Source: Methanobacteriota archaeon (GTDB taxonomy: Archaea > Thermoplasmatota > Poseidoniia > Poseidoniales > Poseidoniaceae). From it: a DNA stretch of 37,619 nucleotides. Made by a program: the position numbers and the translations under genes. The stretch is from contig PAZU01000005.1 of the NCBI GenBank assembly GCA_002715725.1, positions 18,792 through 56,410 of the forward strand, written 5' to 3'. The notes under the pieces are model-generated. The model worked only from the letters and a program-made list of their open reading frames with translations. It was not told where the DNA came from and searched no databases. Shown piece by piece: positions 8,600-17,744 of the stretch (positions are counted from its first letter, which is position 1; every line of letters starts with the position of its first letter).

Positions 8600-10192
8600 A
8601 TGGCCGAGATAGTGGGCGTCCCTTCAGGCGACCTATCCCAAAGTGGCATCGAAACCGATGCCATGGTTTATTGGAACTTGGACAATATTACTCTAATCGA
8701 CCTTGCTGTCGAGAGAAATGAAGGTTTTCTCACCTCAGATGGAGCTTTAGTTACGGAAACCGGCGAAAGAACTGGCCGTTCTCCTAATGACAAATTTATC
8801 GTCGATGAACCTACCACAAATCAAGATGTGAATTGGGGAGATGTGAACATCTCAACTGATGAAGCAGTGTTCAATAGGTTGAAGGGGCAAGTTATCGATT
8901 ATTTGTCACAAAGGGATTCTTTATTTGTACAAGATTTGTTTTGTGGATCTGAAGAAAGTGAAGCACTACCGATCAGAGTAATTAATCAGAATGCTTGGCA
9001 TAATGCGTTTGCTCGGAACATGTTTGTGCGACCAACCAGTGAACAACTTGAATCCCATAAGCCTCAATTTACTGTGTACCATGCGCCGCACTTTGAAGCA
9101 AATGATGAAGATTTGAATTCCCAGTGCTTTGTAATTGTAAATTATCAACTCGGAGAAGTGATCATCGGTGGAACCAGATATGCTGGTGAGATAAAGAAAT
9201 CAATTTTCAGTGTAATGAATCTGATTCTTCCAAAGAAGGGGATTCTCCCTATGCACTGTTCCGCCAATACCAATGGCGAAAATACTGCGATTTTCTTCGG
9301 ATTATCTGGAACTGGAAAGACTACTTTGTCCGCTGACCCTAAGCGCGCCCTAATCGGTGATGACGAACATGGATGGGGAGCCAATGGAGTGTTCAATTTC
9401 GAAGGGGGATGCTATGCTAAACTAATCAACCTCTCTGAAGAGGATGAGCCAGAAATTTTTGGAACTACAAGACAGAAAGGTACTGTCTTGGAAAATATCG
9501 TTGTTGACTCTGGCGGGATTCCAGATTTCTTTGATACCAGCAAAACGCAGAATACTCGTGGGTCGTATCCAATTGAAGCAATAGAAAATAGAACATTGGA
9601 TAGTAAAGGTGGTCATCCTCAAAACGTGATTTTCCTTACATGTGATGCATTTGGAGTTCTTCCGCCGATAAGCAGACTGTCGCCTTCGCAGGCTGCTTAC
9701 CACTTTATCTCAGGCTACACCGCTAAAGTGGCTGGAACTGAAATCGGAGTCACCGAACCACAAGCAACTTTCTCAGCATGCTTTGGTGAGCCTTTCATGC
9801 CAATGCATCCAGGCGTTTATGCAGATTTGTTATCCAGTAAAATGGCTGAACATGGCTCTACTGCTTGGCTAATCAATACGGGATGGTCCGGAGGGTCTTA
9901 CGGTGTTGGAAGTCGCATGAAGATCAAATACACTCGTGCAATGTTGAATGCTGCATTAGATGGTGAACTCGACGATGTTGAATACACCACAGATGAACGT
10001 TTTGGATTTGAAATTCCTAAATCATGCCCAGGAGTGCCTTCGGATGTATTGGTGCCAAGACAAACATGGGGCGATGGTGTTGCTTACGATGCTACAGCAG
10101 ACAAGTTAGCTGCTATGTTCAACGAGAACTTTGAGCGGTACTCTGCTGGCGTTTCCGATGAAGTGAATGCCGCAGCGCCAAGCGTTGTTTGA
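8600..10192 (+). CDS. pckA: Phosphoenolpyruvate carboxykinase (ATP)
   Basis: TGRSPNDKFIV; GLSGTGKTTLSADPKRALIGDDEHGWG kinase-1/2 motifs; FISGYTAKVAGTE. Confidence 0.95.
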   Translation: MAEIVGVPSGDLSQSGIETDAMVYWNLDNITLIDLAVERNEGFLTSDGALVTETGERTGRSPNDKFIVDEPTTNQDVNWGDVNISTDEAVFNRLKGQVIDYLSQRDSLFVQDLFCGSEESEALPIRVINQNAWHNAFARNMFVRPTSEQLESHKPQFTVYHAPHFEANDEDLNSQCFVIVNYQLGEVIIGGTRYAGEIKKSIFSVMNLILPKKGILPMHCSANTNGENTAIFFGLSGTGKTTLSADPKRALIGDDEHGWGANGVFNFEGGCYAKLINLSEEDEPEIFGTTRQKGTVLENIVVDSGGIPDFFDTSKTQNTRGSYPIEAIENRTLDSKGGHPQNVIFLTCDAFGVLPPISRLSPSQAAYHFISGYTAKVAGTEIGVTEPQATFSACFGEPFMPMHPGVYADLLSSKMAEHGSTAWLINTGWSGGSYGVGSRMKIKYTRAMLNAALDGELDDVEYTTDERFGFEIPKSCPGVPSDVLVPRQTWGDGVAYDATADKLAAMFNENFERYSAGVSDEVNAAAPSVV

Positions 10193-10273
10193 GCGTTTTT
10201 TGCGTGATTATGGATAATACGGCAAATCCGTAGTTTGATAGCGAACCAATGTTAGGGGCCTTTGTTGAGGGCC

Positions 10274-13200
10274 ATGCGTACACGTACTATCCTTCTTGCC
10301 AGCCTAATGATTATGATGTCTATGACTCCGCTAGTTTCAGCGGATTACGACAAGGGAATTGAACAAGGAAAGGAGTATGATGACTCTTCAATTTTCAACC
10401 TACCAGCCAAAACGATAGACGCGTTTGGACCAAGAATTGACACCGGTGCTTCTGGTCGCGCTCCATGTAGTGCTGTACAGACTGATGCTGGTTCTGCAGG
10501 TGATGCTGGAAACACTAGTGCAACTGCCAAGAGTCTTGGTACAGACCCAACAAATGGCCCAAGCGGAGTGACTGGCTGTGTAGATGCTAACGATCCTGAA
10601 GATATGTACAGCATCACCACTACTTCCGGAAAAGAAGTCGATGTAGAACTAGTTGTTCCTACCGGAGCGGATTTCGACCTATACCTAGTGGATGCAACCA
10701 AGTCGACATTTTACGATTATTCAGAGTATAACGACCCGCTAGAACAAGTAACTACTGGCGGCACAGCATTGGAAGGAAATGCCACGACATTCTATGTATG
10801 GGTTAACGCATACAGTGGAGATGGAACCTATACTCTACGTGTTTGGACAAACAACAGCGTTCCTAAGCCTGACATAACCATCACTATGGTAGATGTTCCT
10901 GTAAAGGCGCAAGCCGGAGATACTGTTTCAGTAAATTACACTGTAGAAAACCTAGCAAACAACTCTAGTGCAACCACTGGAGCGTTTGATGTTTTCTTTA
11001 TCTTATCAACCGATACAACCTATGATGCCGGAGACGAGTTACTTGACGATGTATCCAAAGAAGCGGACTTAGGTGCTGGTGCAACGAGAAATACTACTAT
11101 GAGTATTACACTTCCTGCTAATTTGACAAACGATTCCTACTACTGGTTAGTATGGGCAGATGGCTACGGGAATATTACTGAAAGTGATTCTTCAAACAAC
11201 AACATGTGGTCAACTGGGATAACTATTGTTGGGAATGATTGTGCCGACCTGATGGGTGGGACTCAAAATGACGGCGGGCTGGGTGCAGATGCTGCAGGCG
11301 ATACTGCAAATGCAACTAACATGGGCAGCAACATCACTGCAACTTACACTGGATGTATGGATGGAGTAGATGGCGACGATATTTTTGCCTTTGATGTTCC
11401 AGCAGGATATTTCCTAGAAATTGAATTAGATGCTGAAGACCAGACTTCAGATCTAGATATTTTTATCCATTATTCAAATGGTTCAGAAGTTGATAGAGGA
11501 TATACCTCTTCATACCCTGAAACCGCTACTGCCAAAATGACGGATTATGAAGGTGTAGGTGGGACATATTACGTCAACGTATCACACTACTCTGGTGTTT
11601 CAAATTATACACTAGATGTTTGGACTAACCAAAGTATCCCTGCACCTGATTACGTCATTGATTCTGTTACAAGTGCCGGCAGTGGACAGCCTGGAGATAT
11701 GTTTGATGTAACTGCAGTTCTAGAAAACCAAGGAACTGTTGATGGTGTATCAGGTGTGGAATTGGTAGCCATACTTTCGGTAAATACTGGTGTTGAATGG
11801 TATGACCACGAGATCGGTTCAATAACTACCAGCGGAATCCCAATCGATACCAACACAAGTGTAACGATCAGTTCTACTATTCCAGCAGATATAGTTGAAG
11901 GAGATTATTACCTCTATGTTGTTGCTGACCAAGATGACTTAATCTTGGAGAGAGATGAAACAAACAACCAAGGTTCTCGGACTGGCCAATTCTCGATTGG
12001 TAATGCTGAGACTTCCTGTGTAACACAGAATGATGCTGGAATGGGCGGCGATGCTGCCAACAATACAGCTGGGGCATACGACTTAGGAAATTATGCTGAT
12101 GCTGAATACCGTGGATGTATTGATTCGGGTGACACTAGCGATTACTACAAAATCACCCTAAGCGCTGGACAAAACCTGAATGTCACTTTAGTCGACCCTC
12201 CATCGGGTGCTGTAAACCTAGTAATGGTGGATTCTAGTGGTAACGTAGTCGATTCTGATTCTAGTTGGTTTTCCGATGCCGAAGTTTCGACTTTTGGTAC
12301 TTCTAGTGAAGGGCTGGCGGGAACTTACACTCTAATGGTAAACCGCTCCACATCATGGCTTGAATCCGGTGGCGCAGGAACCTACAGGTTGCTTATTGGA
12401 AGCCCTGCTGGATATGTAGCCCCATTCACATGCACAGGCCATTCTGATGCTGGAACAGGCACAGATGCTGGAACTGATATGTCGAATGCTATCGTATTAG
12501 GAACAAATCCTGCTTTAATGGGACAAGGTTGCCTTGATGGCCAAGATACTTCTGATGCTTACCAATTCGATCTTGAAGATTACAACAACATCAACGTGAT
12601 GTTCTCACCTGATGCGGGCTCACCTTTCACTGCGAACCTGTATGATGAAGAAAGCAACATGGTTGCGGGTTGGAATGGCACTGAGTGGATGTCAATGGGC
12701 GATTCTGAATACGAAGGACAGAATGGGATGTTTATCTTAGTCATCGACTCCGCAGGAGGAGAAGGTTACTACAATCTTTCAATCAATTCAATGCCGCCTG
12801 CTCCAGCAGACCTTGCGGTTAGCAACTTATCCTGTGGTGGAGAAATGGTTAGCAATGATGAATTATTCTATTCATTCGAAATTCACAATCTACGTGGCCC
12901 AGCAGTTGGTGACTTCAATTGGAGTATCCATCTAACTGATGAAAATGGGGTAATCGTAGAGGAGATTGATTCCTCAGCAACGAGTACATACTCAACATAT
13001 GGACAATTAGTTCTTGAAAGAGCTTCTTCTACCTTCATTGATGCAACTACTGCATCGGGAACTTATTCATGCCATGTCATGATTAACATGGACCGCGCTG
13101 TCGATGAAATGGAACTCATCAACAATGAGTTGATGGGCGAAAACTTCACAATTCAGAACGAAGAAGAATTGTGGGCTAACGATGCTGATAGAGACGGTTA

Positions 13201-14047
13201 CAACACCACTGATACTGGCGATGGGATCGTTGACGATTGTCCAGACAAGTATGGTGAAAGTTGGGGCGACCGCTATGGATGTGCTGACCTTGATGGAGAT
13301 GGATGGTCTAACTTGAATGACTTCTCGCCATTGGATGAAAGCCAATGGGTTGACGAAGATGAAGATGGATTTGGAGACAACAGCACTGGATATCTAGGCG
13401 ACCAATGTCCTGGTGTATACGGTGTCGAAAACGGAGAAGGCGGAGATGGATGCCCTCCTCCATTCGTCGATTCTGATGAAGATGGAGTCCAGAATTCCGA
13501 TGATGATTGTGATGCTACTCCTGCAGGAGTAACCGTTGATGAAAACGGCTGTGAAGTCGATACTGATGGTGACGGTGTAGTAGATTCTATGGACGATTGT
13601 CCAGCTACTGGAGTCGGCGTAACTGTGGACTCGATGGGTTGTGAAGTCACCGATAACAATGGCGGCGGAAGCGGCAACAATGGCGGCGGAACAGGAGATG
13701 GTGGATCCGATAACAATGGTAACTCTGGAGACGATGGAGAAAGCACTGATGATTCAGCAGAAGGTGGTACTGACGCTGTAATGATCGGAGGAATCGGGTT
13801 CGGAGTAGTAGCTATCATACTGCTTACATTCTTGATTATCCGCAAGGGTCGTGGAAACAATGACCTCGCAGAAGATGCATTTGCAAATGCTGCATTCAAT
13901 CAGCCGATGGCTGGAATGGCTGCTGCTGACCCGAGTATTACCCCGGAACAATTGCAATATGAACAGCAACTTCTGGCTCACGGTTACACTGCAGAACAAG
14001 CAAGAGCATACGCTGACCAGCACTTCCGCCCTTGGCTAAACCAGTGA
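10274..14047 (+). CDS. Large secreted, membrane-anchored surface protein with PPC-like repeats, CARDB-like domains and TSP3-type Ca-binding repeats
   Basis: Signal peptide MRTRTILLASLMIMMSMTPLVSA; four PPC-like modules; CARDB-like segments; DxDxDG repeats near the C-terminus; single TM (MIGGIGFGVVAIILLTFLIIRKG) and cytoplasmic tail. Confidence 0.8.
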   Translation: MRTRTILLASLMIMMSMTPLVSADYDKGIEQGKEYDDSSIFNLPAKTIDAFGPRIDTGASGRAPCSAVQTDAGSAGDAGNTSATAKSLGTDPTNGPSGVTGCVDANDPEDMYSITTTSGKEVDVELVVPTGADFDLYLVDATKSTFYDYSEYNDPLEQVTTGGTALEGNATTFYVWVNAYSGDGTYTLRVWTNNSVPKPDITITMVDVPVKAQAGDTVSVNYTVENLANNSSATTGAFDVFFILSTDTTYDAGDELLDDVSKEADLGAGATRNTTMSITLPANLTNDSYYWLVWADGYGNITESDSSNNNMWSTGITIVGNDCADLMGGTQNDGGLGADAAGDTANATNMGSNITATYTGCMDGVDGDDIFAFDVPAGYFLEIELDAEDQTSDLDIFIHYSNGSEVDRGYTSSYPETATAKMTDYEGVGGTYYVNVSHYSGVSNYTLDVWTNQSIPAPDYVIDSVTSAGSGQPGDMFDVTAVLENQGTVDGVSGVELVAILSVNTGVEWYDHEIGSITTSGIPIDTNTSVTISSTIPADIVEGDYYLYVVADQDDLILERDETNNQGSRTGQFSIGNAETSCVTQNDAGMGGDAANNTAGAYDLGNYADAEYRGCIDSGDTSDYYKITLSAGQNLNVTLVDPPSGAVNLVMVDSSGNVVDSDSSWFSDAEVSTFGTSSEGLAGTYTLMVNRSTSWLESGGAGTYRLLIGSPAGYVAPFTCTGHSDAGTGTDAGTDMSNAIVLGTNPALMGQGCLDGQDTSDAYQFDLEDYNNINVMFSPDAGSPFTANLYDEESNMVAGWNGTEWMSMGDSEYEGQNGMFILVIDSAGGEGYYNLSINSMPPAPADLAVSNLSCGGEMVSNDELFYSFEIHNLRGPAVGDFNWSIHLTDENGVIVEEIDSSATSTYSTYGQLVLERASSTFIDATTASGTYSCHVMINMDRAVDEMELINNELMGENFTIQNEEELWANDADRDGYNTTDTGDGIVDDCPDKYGESWGDRYGCADLDGDGWSNLNDFSPLDESQWVDEDEDGFGDNSTGYLGDQCPGVYGVENGEGGDGCPPPFVDSDEDGVQNSDDDCDATPAGVTVDENGCEVDTDGDGVVDSMDDCPATGVGVTVDSMGCEVTDNNGGGSGNNGGGTGDGGSDNNGNSGDDGESTDDSAEGGTDAVMIGGIGFGVVAIILLTFLIIRKGRGNNDLAEDAFANAAFNQPMAGMAAADPSITPEQLQYEQQLLAHGYTAEQARAYADQHFRPWLNQ
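13655..13691 (+). repeat. Short tandem repeat encoding Asn/Gly-rich linker
   Basis: AACAATGGCGGCGGAA at 13655-13670 and again at 13676-13691. Confidence 0.6.
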
Positions 14048-14060
14048 TTAGTAGATAGTA

Positions 14061-14090
14061 AGGGTCATCAACGGGCTTCGCCCAGACCCT
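14061..14090 (+). terminator. Two-tier hairpin between surface protein gene and cyclophilin gene
   Basis: AGGGTC (14061-14066) / GACCCT (14085-14090) enclosing GGGC-TTC-GCCC; ends 3 nt before ATG 14094. Could be a terminator or 5' element. Confidence 0.5.
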
Positions 14091-14093
14091 ACC

Positions 14094-14576
14094 ATGACAG
14101 ACGTCATGATGCAAACAAGTGCCGGTAATATTCGAATCCGACTATTTACCGATGAAGCCCCAGATACAACCGCTAACTTCCTTCGCCTAGTTGATGATGG
14201 ATACTACAACGGACTACACTTCCACAGAGTCATTGAACAATTCATGATTCAAGGAGGATGCCCGCACTCAAAGGATCCAATGAGCCGAATGGCAGGAACT
14301 GGCGGCCCTGGCTGGAAGATTCCTTGTGAGTCAAGCGCTCTAAACATGGCTCACGACCGCCCTGGAATTCTATCCATGGCAAATGCAGGAAGAAATACTG
14401 GCGGTTCGCAATTCTTCCTCACGACTGTTTCTACTCCTTGGTTGAATGGAAACCACGCTGTATTCGGAGAAGTTGTTGAGGGCATGGATGTAGTCAAGGC
14501 TATCGAGGGGTGCAGAAAACTTCCCGGCGACAGACCAGCAGAGCCACAACAAATGATCTCAGTTTCTAGAGCATAA
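14094..14576 (+). CDS. Peptidyl-prolyl cis-trans isomerase, cyclophilin type
   Basis: FHRVIEQFMIQGGCP, SMANAGRNTGGSQFFLTTVSTPWLNGNHAVFGEV. Confidence 0.95.
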   Translation: MTDVMMQTSAGNIRIRLFTDEAPDTTANFLRLVDDGYYNGLHFHRVIEQFMIQGGCPHSKDPMSRMAGTGGPGWKIPCESSALNMAHDRPGILSMANAGRNTGGSQFFLTTVSTPWLNGNHAVFGEVVEGMDVVKAIEGCRKLPGDRPAEPQQMISVSRA

Positions 14577-14585
14577 GGTGAGTTG

Positions 14586-15533
14586 ATGGTTGGCCTCGCC
14601 ATTCACGGTGGAGCTGGCGGAGATGGTCCTTGGAAAGGCCCAACTGATTTAGATCCTCAACGAATTGCCTGTATGCACAACGTGCTTGCTACAGTCGGCT
14701 CGATGTTAGAAGACGGGATTGATGCTCTCGAAGCGGTTACAATTGCAGTTGAAATGATGGAAAATGAACCACTATTCAACGCTGGAATTGGCTCGGTTAT
14801 CGCTGCAGATGGCAGTGTGACAATGGATGCTAGTATCATGCGTGGCTCTGATGCTGCTGCCGGTTCGGTAGTCAATGTCAAGAAAGTCCGACATCCGATT
14901 AGGGCTGCGAAATTGGTTCTAGACAATAATTGGCCTGTTATGTTAAATGGGCAGGGAGCAGATGATTTTGCAATTAGAAATGGGGTTGAAGAAGTATCCC
15001 AAGAATGGTTGATTACAGATTTGCGTCAAGCACAATGGAAGAAATGGAAGGCTGCAAAATCAAGGCCGGGGTCGACTGATGAAGATGATGAAGCGATGCT
15101 TGATCACGATACTGATGGCATGGGGACCGTAGGTGCAGTCGCTATAGATTCGAAAGGCGTATTGGCTGCTGCAACCAGCACAGGAGGGATGACTGGAAAG
15201 CCAAATGGCAGGATTGGAGACACTGCGATTATTGGCGCTGGAACGTGGGCAGATAACAGAGTGGCCGTCTCTTGCACAGGGGTTGGTGAAGCGTTCATCA
15301 GAACATGCGCTGCTCACGAAGTTGCTAGTAGACTGAGGTTGGGTGAATCGCTAACTGAGGCGTGTGAAAATATGTTGGAAATGGTTGCGCCTCTGGGCGG
15401 GCGTGGCGGCGTTATCGCCATTGATTGCAATGGACATATCGAAATTCCTTTCCAAACGATGTTGATGTATCGAGGGTTTTGGAAAGATGGGGAGATTATG
15501 ACTGGAATAGGCCCCGATTTAACTTCTCAATGA
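14586..15533 (+). CDS. Isoaspartyl peptidase / L-asparaginase (Ntn-hydrolase, type 2)
   Basis: LAIHGGAGG N-terminus; GMGTVGAVAIDSKGVLAAATSTGGMTGKPNGRIGDTAIIGAGTWAD autoprocessing Thr region. Confidence 0.92.
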   Translation: MVGLAIHGGAGGDGPWKGPTDLDPQRIACMHNVLATVGSMLEDGIDALEAVTIAVEMMENEPLFNAGIGSVIAADGSVTMDASIMRGSDAAAGSVVNVKKVRHPIRAAKLVLDNNWPVMLNGQGADDFAIRNGVEEVSQEWLITDLRQAQWKKWKAAKSRPGSTDEDDEAMLDHDTDGMGTVGAVAIDSKGVLAAATSTGGMTGKPNGRIGDTAIIGAGTWADNRVAVSCTGVGEAFIRTCAAHEVASRLRLGESLTEACENMLEMVAPLGGRGGVIAIDCNGHIEIPFQTMLMYRGFWKDGEIMTGIGPDLTSQ

Positions 15534-16235
15534 GTTGTATATTTCCAGGTCGTTCTTGTTTGCATCTTCTATTCTTAGTTCAGTTGGAGGTTGGAACTTT
15601 TTCTTCTTCAGATAATTGAATAATCTAAACCATCTAAATTTTGCAAATAGAATCATTGCTCTTTTCTTATCTCCAAAGGTTGGGTGTGTAGTATCACTTT
15701 CTTTAGGCCAACCAAGTTCATCTAATGCTTGCATGCCGTCTTCTGCGATTATAATGTGGTCAAACAATCCAAGATTTGTCTGTGCTTTACCGAGTTCTAA
15801 TTCTCCACGCGCAAAAATTTTCGTGTAGTATTCGGAAGAGGAATGGAGGTGCCCTTCTGCTAGATATTCTTGGTATGAAGATGCTTTAGTCCACATCCAG
15901 TAGTGATCATAATTGTAATTTGAAACCAGTCTCTTAATTGGGTGTCTTAGGCAAGTTAAGAGGGTCACTCTCTCGTCCTGTGCAAGCGTTTTGAAATCTG
16001 GTCCACCCCACTCGCATGCAACGAATGTGACTCCTTTTTGTTCGCATTCATCGATAAAGGAAGTCAACTCGTTTGAATCCATATCCCACAATGGCATTAC
16101 TTCACCATTTTTGACTGGATTTCCATTTTCATGCTCAGGCCAAAATGACTCTCCGTTGGCCATTGCTCTTCTAATCACATATGTGCCAGCGGCCTTATGC
16201 AAGTGCTGGAACCATACGAGTCGGTAGGCGGCCAT
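15519..16235 (-). CDS. Sulfotransferase-family protein
   Basis: LVWFQHLHKAAGTYVIRRAM resembles a PAPS-binding N-terminal loop; LTCLRHPIKRLVSNYNY typical of the sulfotransferase RxPxxRxxS region. Confidence 0.75.
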   Translation of the reverse strand: MAAYRLVWFQHLHKAAGTYVIRRAMANGESFWPEHENGNPVKNGEVMPLWDMDSNELTSFIDECEQKGVTFVACEWGGPDFKTLAQDERVTLLTCLRHPIKRLVSNYNYDHYWMWTKASSYQEYLAEGHLHSSSEYYTKIFARGELELGKAQTNLGLFDHIIIAEDGMQALDELGWPKESDTTHPTFGDKKRAMILFAKFRWFRLFNYLKKKKFQPPTELRIEDANKNDLEIYNSLRS

Positions 16236-16313
16236 TATTCTCTGCTCGAGATTCACCCCTTTGACGCTTACTAGAGGGAAAGGGACATGGACGGTCGGCT
16301 ATGTCGGAAGTAT

Positions 16314-17705
16314 ATGGGAGAGGTGCGAATTGAAGCTGACACCATGGGTGAACTAGAAGTCCCTGCAGACAGATACTATGGTTGTCAAACCGCTAGGTCG
16401 CTAATTAATTTCGATATTGGTGATGATAAAATGCCAAGAGGAGTTGTACGCGCATTCGGCATTCTCAAACAGGCTGCTGCCAAGGTAAATTCAGATTTAG
16501 GACAACTAGATTCCGATGTTGCTAAACTCATTATTTCGGCCGCTGAGGAAGTAATCAATGGTGAGTTGGATGACCATTTTCCACTAAGGGTTTGGCAAAC
16601 TGGTTCCGGTACTCAATCCAATATGAATGCCAATGAAGTAATCGCCAATAGAGCGATTGAAATGGCTGGCGGAGTTCTTGGTTCAAAATCTCCAGTTCAT
16701 CCAAACGATCACGTGAATCGTGCTCAATCATCCAATGATACCTTTCCTACTGCTATGCACATCGCAAGTGCTGAAGCGATAACTCATGACCTGATTCCTA
16801 ACCTAACTTTGCTTAGAGACTCGCTTTCACAAAAATCCGAACAGTGGTCGGATATTGTCAAGATAGGTAGAACTCATCTTATGGATGCAGTGCCACTTAC
16901 TCTAGGACAAGAAGCGAGTGGATGGGTTGCCCAACTTGATGCAGACCTAAGGAGAGTAGAGTTTGCATTGGAGGATTTGCATGAGTTGGCATTGGGCGGT
17001 ACAGCGGTAGGAACCGGTTTGAATACTCACCCTGAATTCGCTAAGCGTGTAGCTTCTGCAATAGCACTGAAGACAAATCTTCCTTTCACAACTGCGCCCA
17101 ACAAATTTTCACAATTGGCTGCGCATGATGCAATTGTTGCTGCAAGTGGTGCATTAAACACTCTAGCAGTAAGTTTGATGAAAATTGCAAACGATGTCAG
17201 ATGGTTAGGATCTGGACCCAGATGTGGATTACAGGAACTATCTCTGCCTGCAAACGAACCAGGTTCTTCGATTATGCCGGGCAAGGTAAATCCGACTCAA
17301 TCTGAAGCTATGACGATGGTTTGCTGTCAAGTTATGGGGAACCATACCGCAATAACTGTAGGCGGTAGCCAAGGAAATTTTGAGTTGAATGTATTCAAAC
17401 CCATGATGATTCACAATCTTTTACACAGTGTTAGAATTCTTTCAGATTCTATGCGCGCATTCAGGACGAAATGCATTGAAGGCATTGAGCCGAATGAAGA
17501 AGTGATCAGAAATCACCTTGAAAATTCATTAATGTTGGTAACAGCTTTGAACAATCATATTGGTTATGATAAGGCTGCAAAGATTGCGAAAAAGGCCCAC
17601 GAAGAAGGTACTACGTTAAGGGAAGCCGCTCTAGAACTTGATTATTTGACCAATGAAGAATTTGATCAATGGGTTCGGCCAGAAGAAATGACCGGCTCAA
17701 AATAA
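16314..17705 (+). CDS. fumC: Fumarate hydratase class II
   Basis: [52 protein letters not shown]; upstream in-frame ATG at 16287 possible. Confidence 0.93.
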   Translation: MGEVRIEADTMGELEVPADRYYGCQTARSLINFDIGDDKMPRGVVRAFGILKQAAAKVNSDLGQLDSDVAKLIISAAEEVINGELDDHFPLRVWQTGSGTQSNMNANEVIANRAIEMAGGVLGSKSPVHPNDHVNRAQSSNDTFPTAMHIASAEAITHDLIPNLTLLRDSLSQKSEQWSDIVKIGRTHLMDAVPLTLGQEASGWVAQLDADLRRVEFALEDLHELALGGTAVGTGLNTHPEFAKRVASAIALKTNLPFTTAPNKFSQLAAHDAIVAASGALNTLAVSLMKIANDVRWLGSGPRCGLQELSLPANEPGSSIMPGKVNPTQSEAMTMVCCQVMGNHTAITVGGSQGNFELNVFKPMMIHNLLHSVRILSDSMRAFRTKCIEGIEPNEEVIRNHLENSLMLVTALNNHIGYDKAAKIAKKAHEEGTTLREAALELDYLTNEEFDQWVRPEEMTGSK

Positions 17706-17706
17706 T

Positions 17707-17721
17707 CACTTTGTAAAAGTG
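17707..17721. terminator. Hairpin at the 3' end of the candidate ncRNA and of fumC
   Basis: CACTTT-GTA-AAAGTG; on the minus strand it is followed by ATTATTTT, resembling a hairpin plus U-rich terminator. Confidence 0.5.
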
Positions 17722-17744
17722 GTTGTAAGATAGGAAATGACCCT

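Noticed and set aside
8452-8664. 70-aa minus-strand ORF in the divergent region before pckA
   Set aside because: Overlaps two well-supported divergent CDS starts.
13273-13899. 208-aa Ser/Pro-rich minus-strand ORF
   Set aside because: Antisense shadow of the Asp/Gly-rich TSP3-like region of the surface protein; composition fully explained by it.
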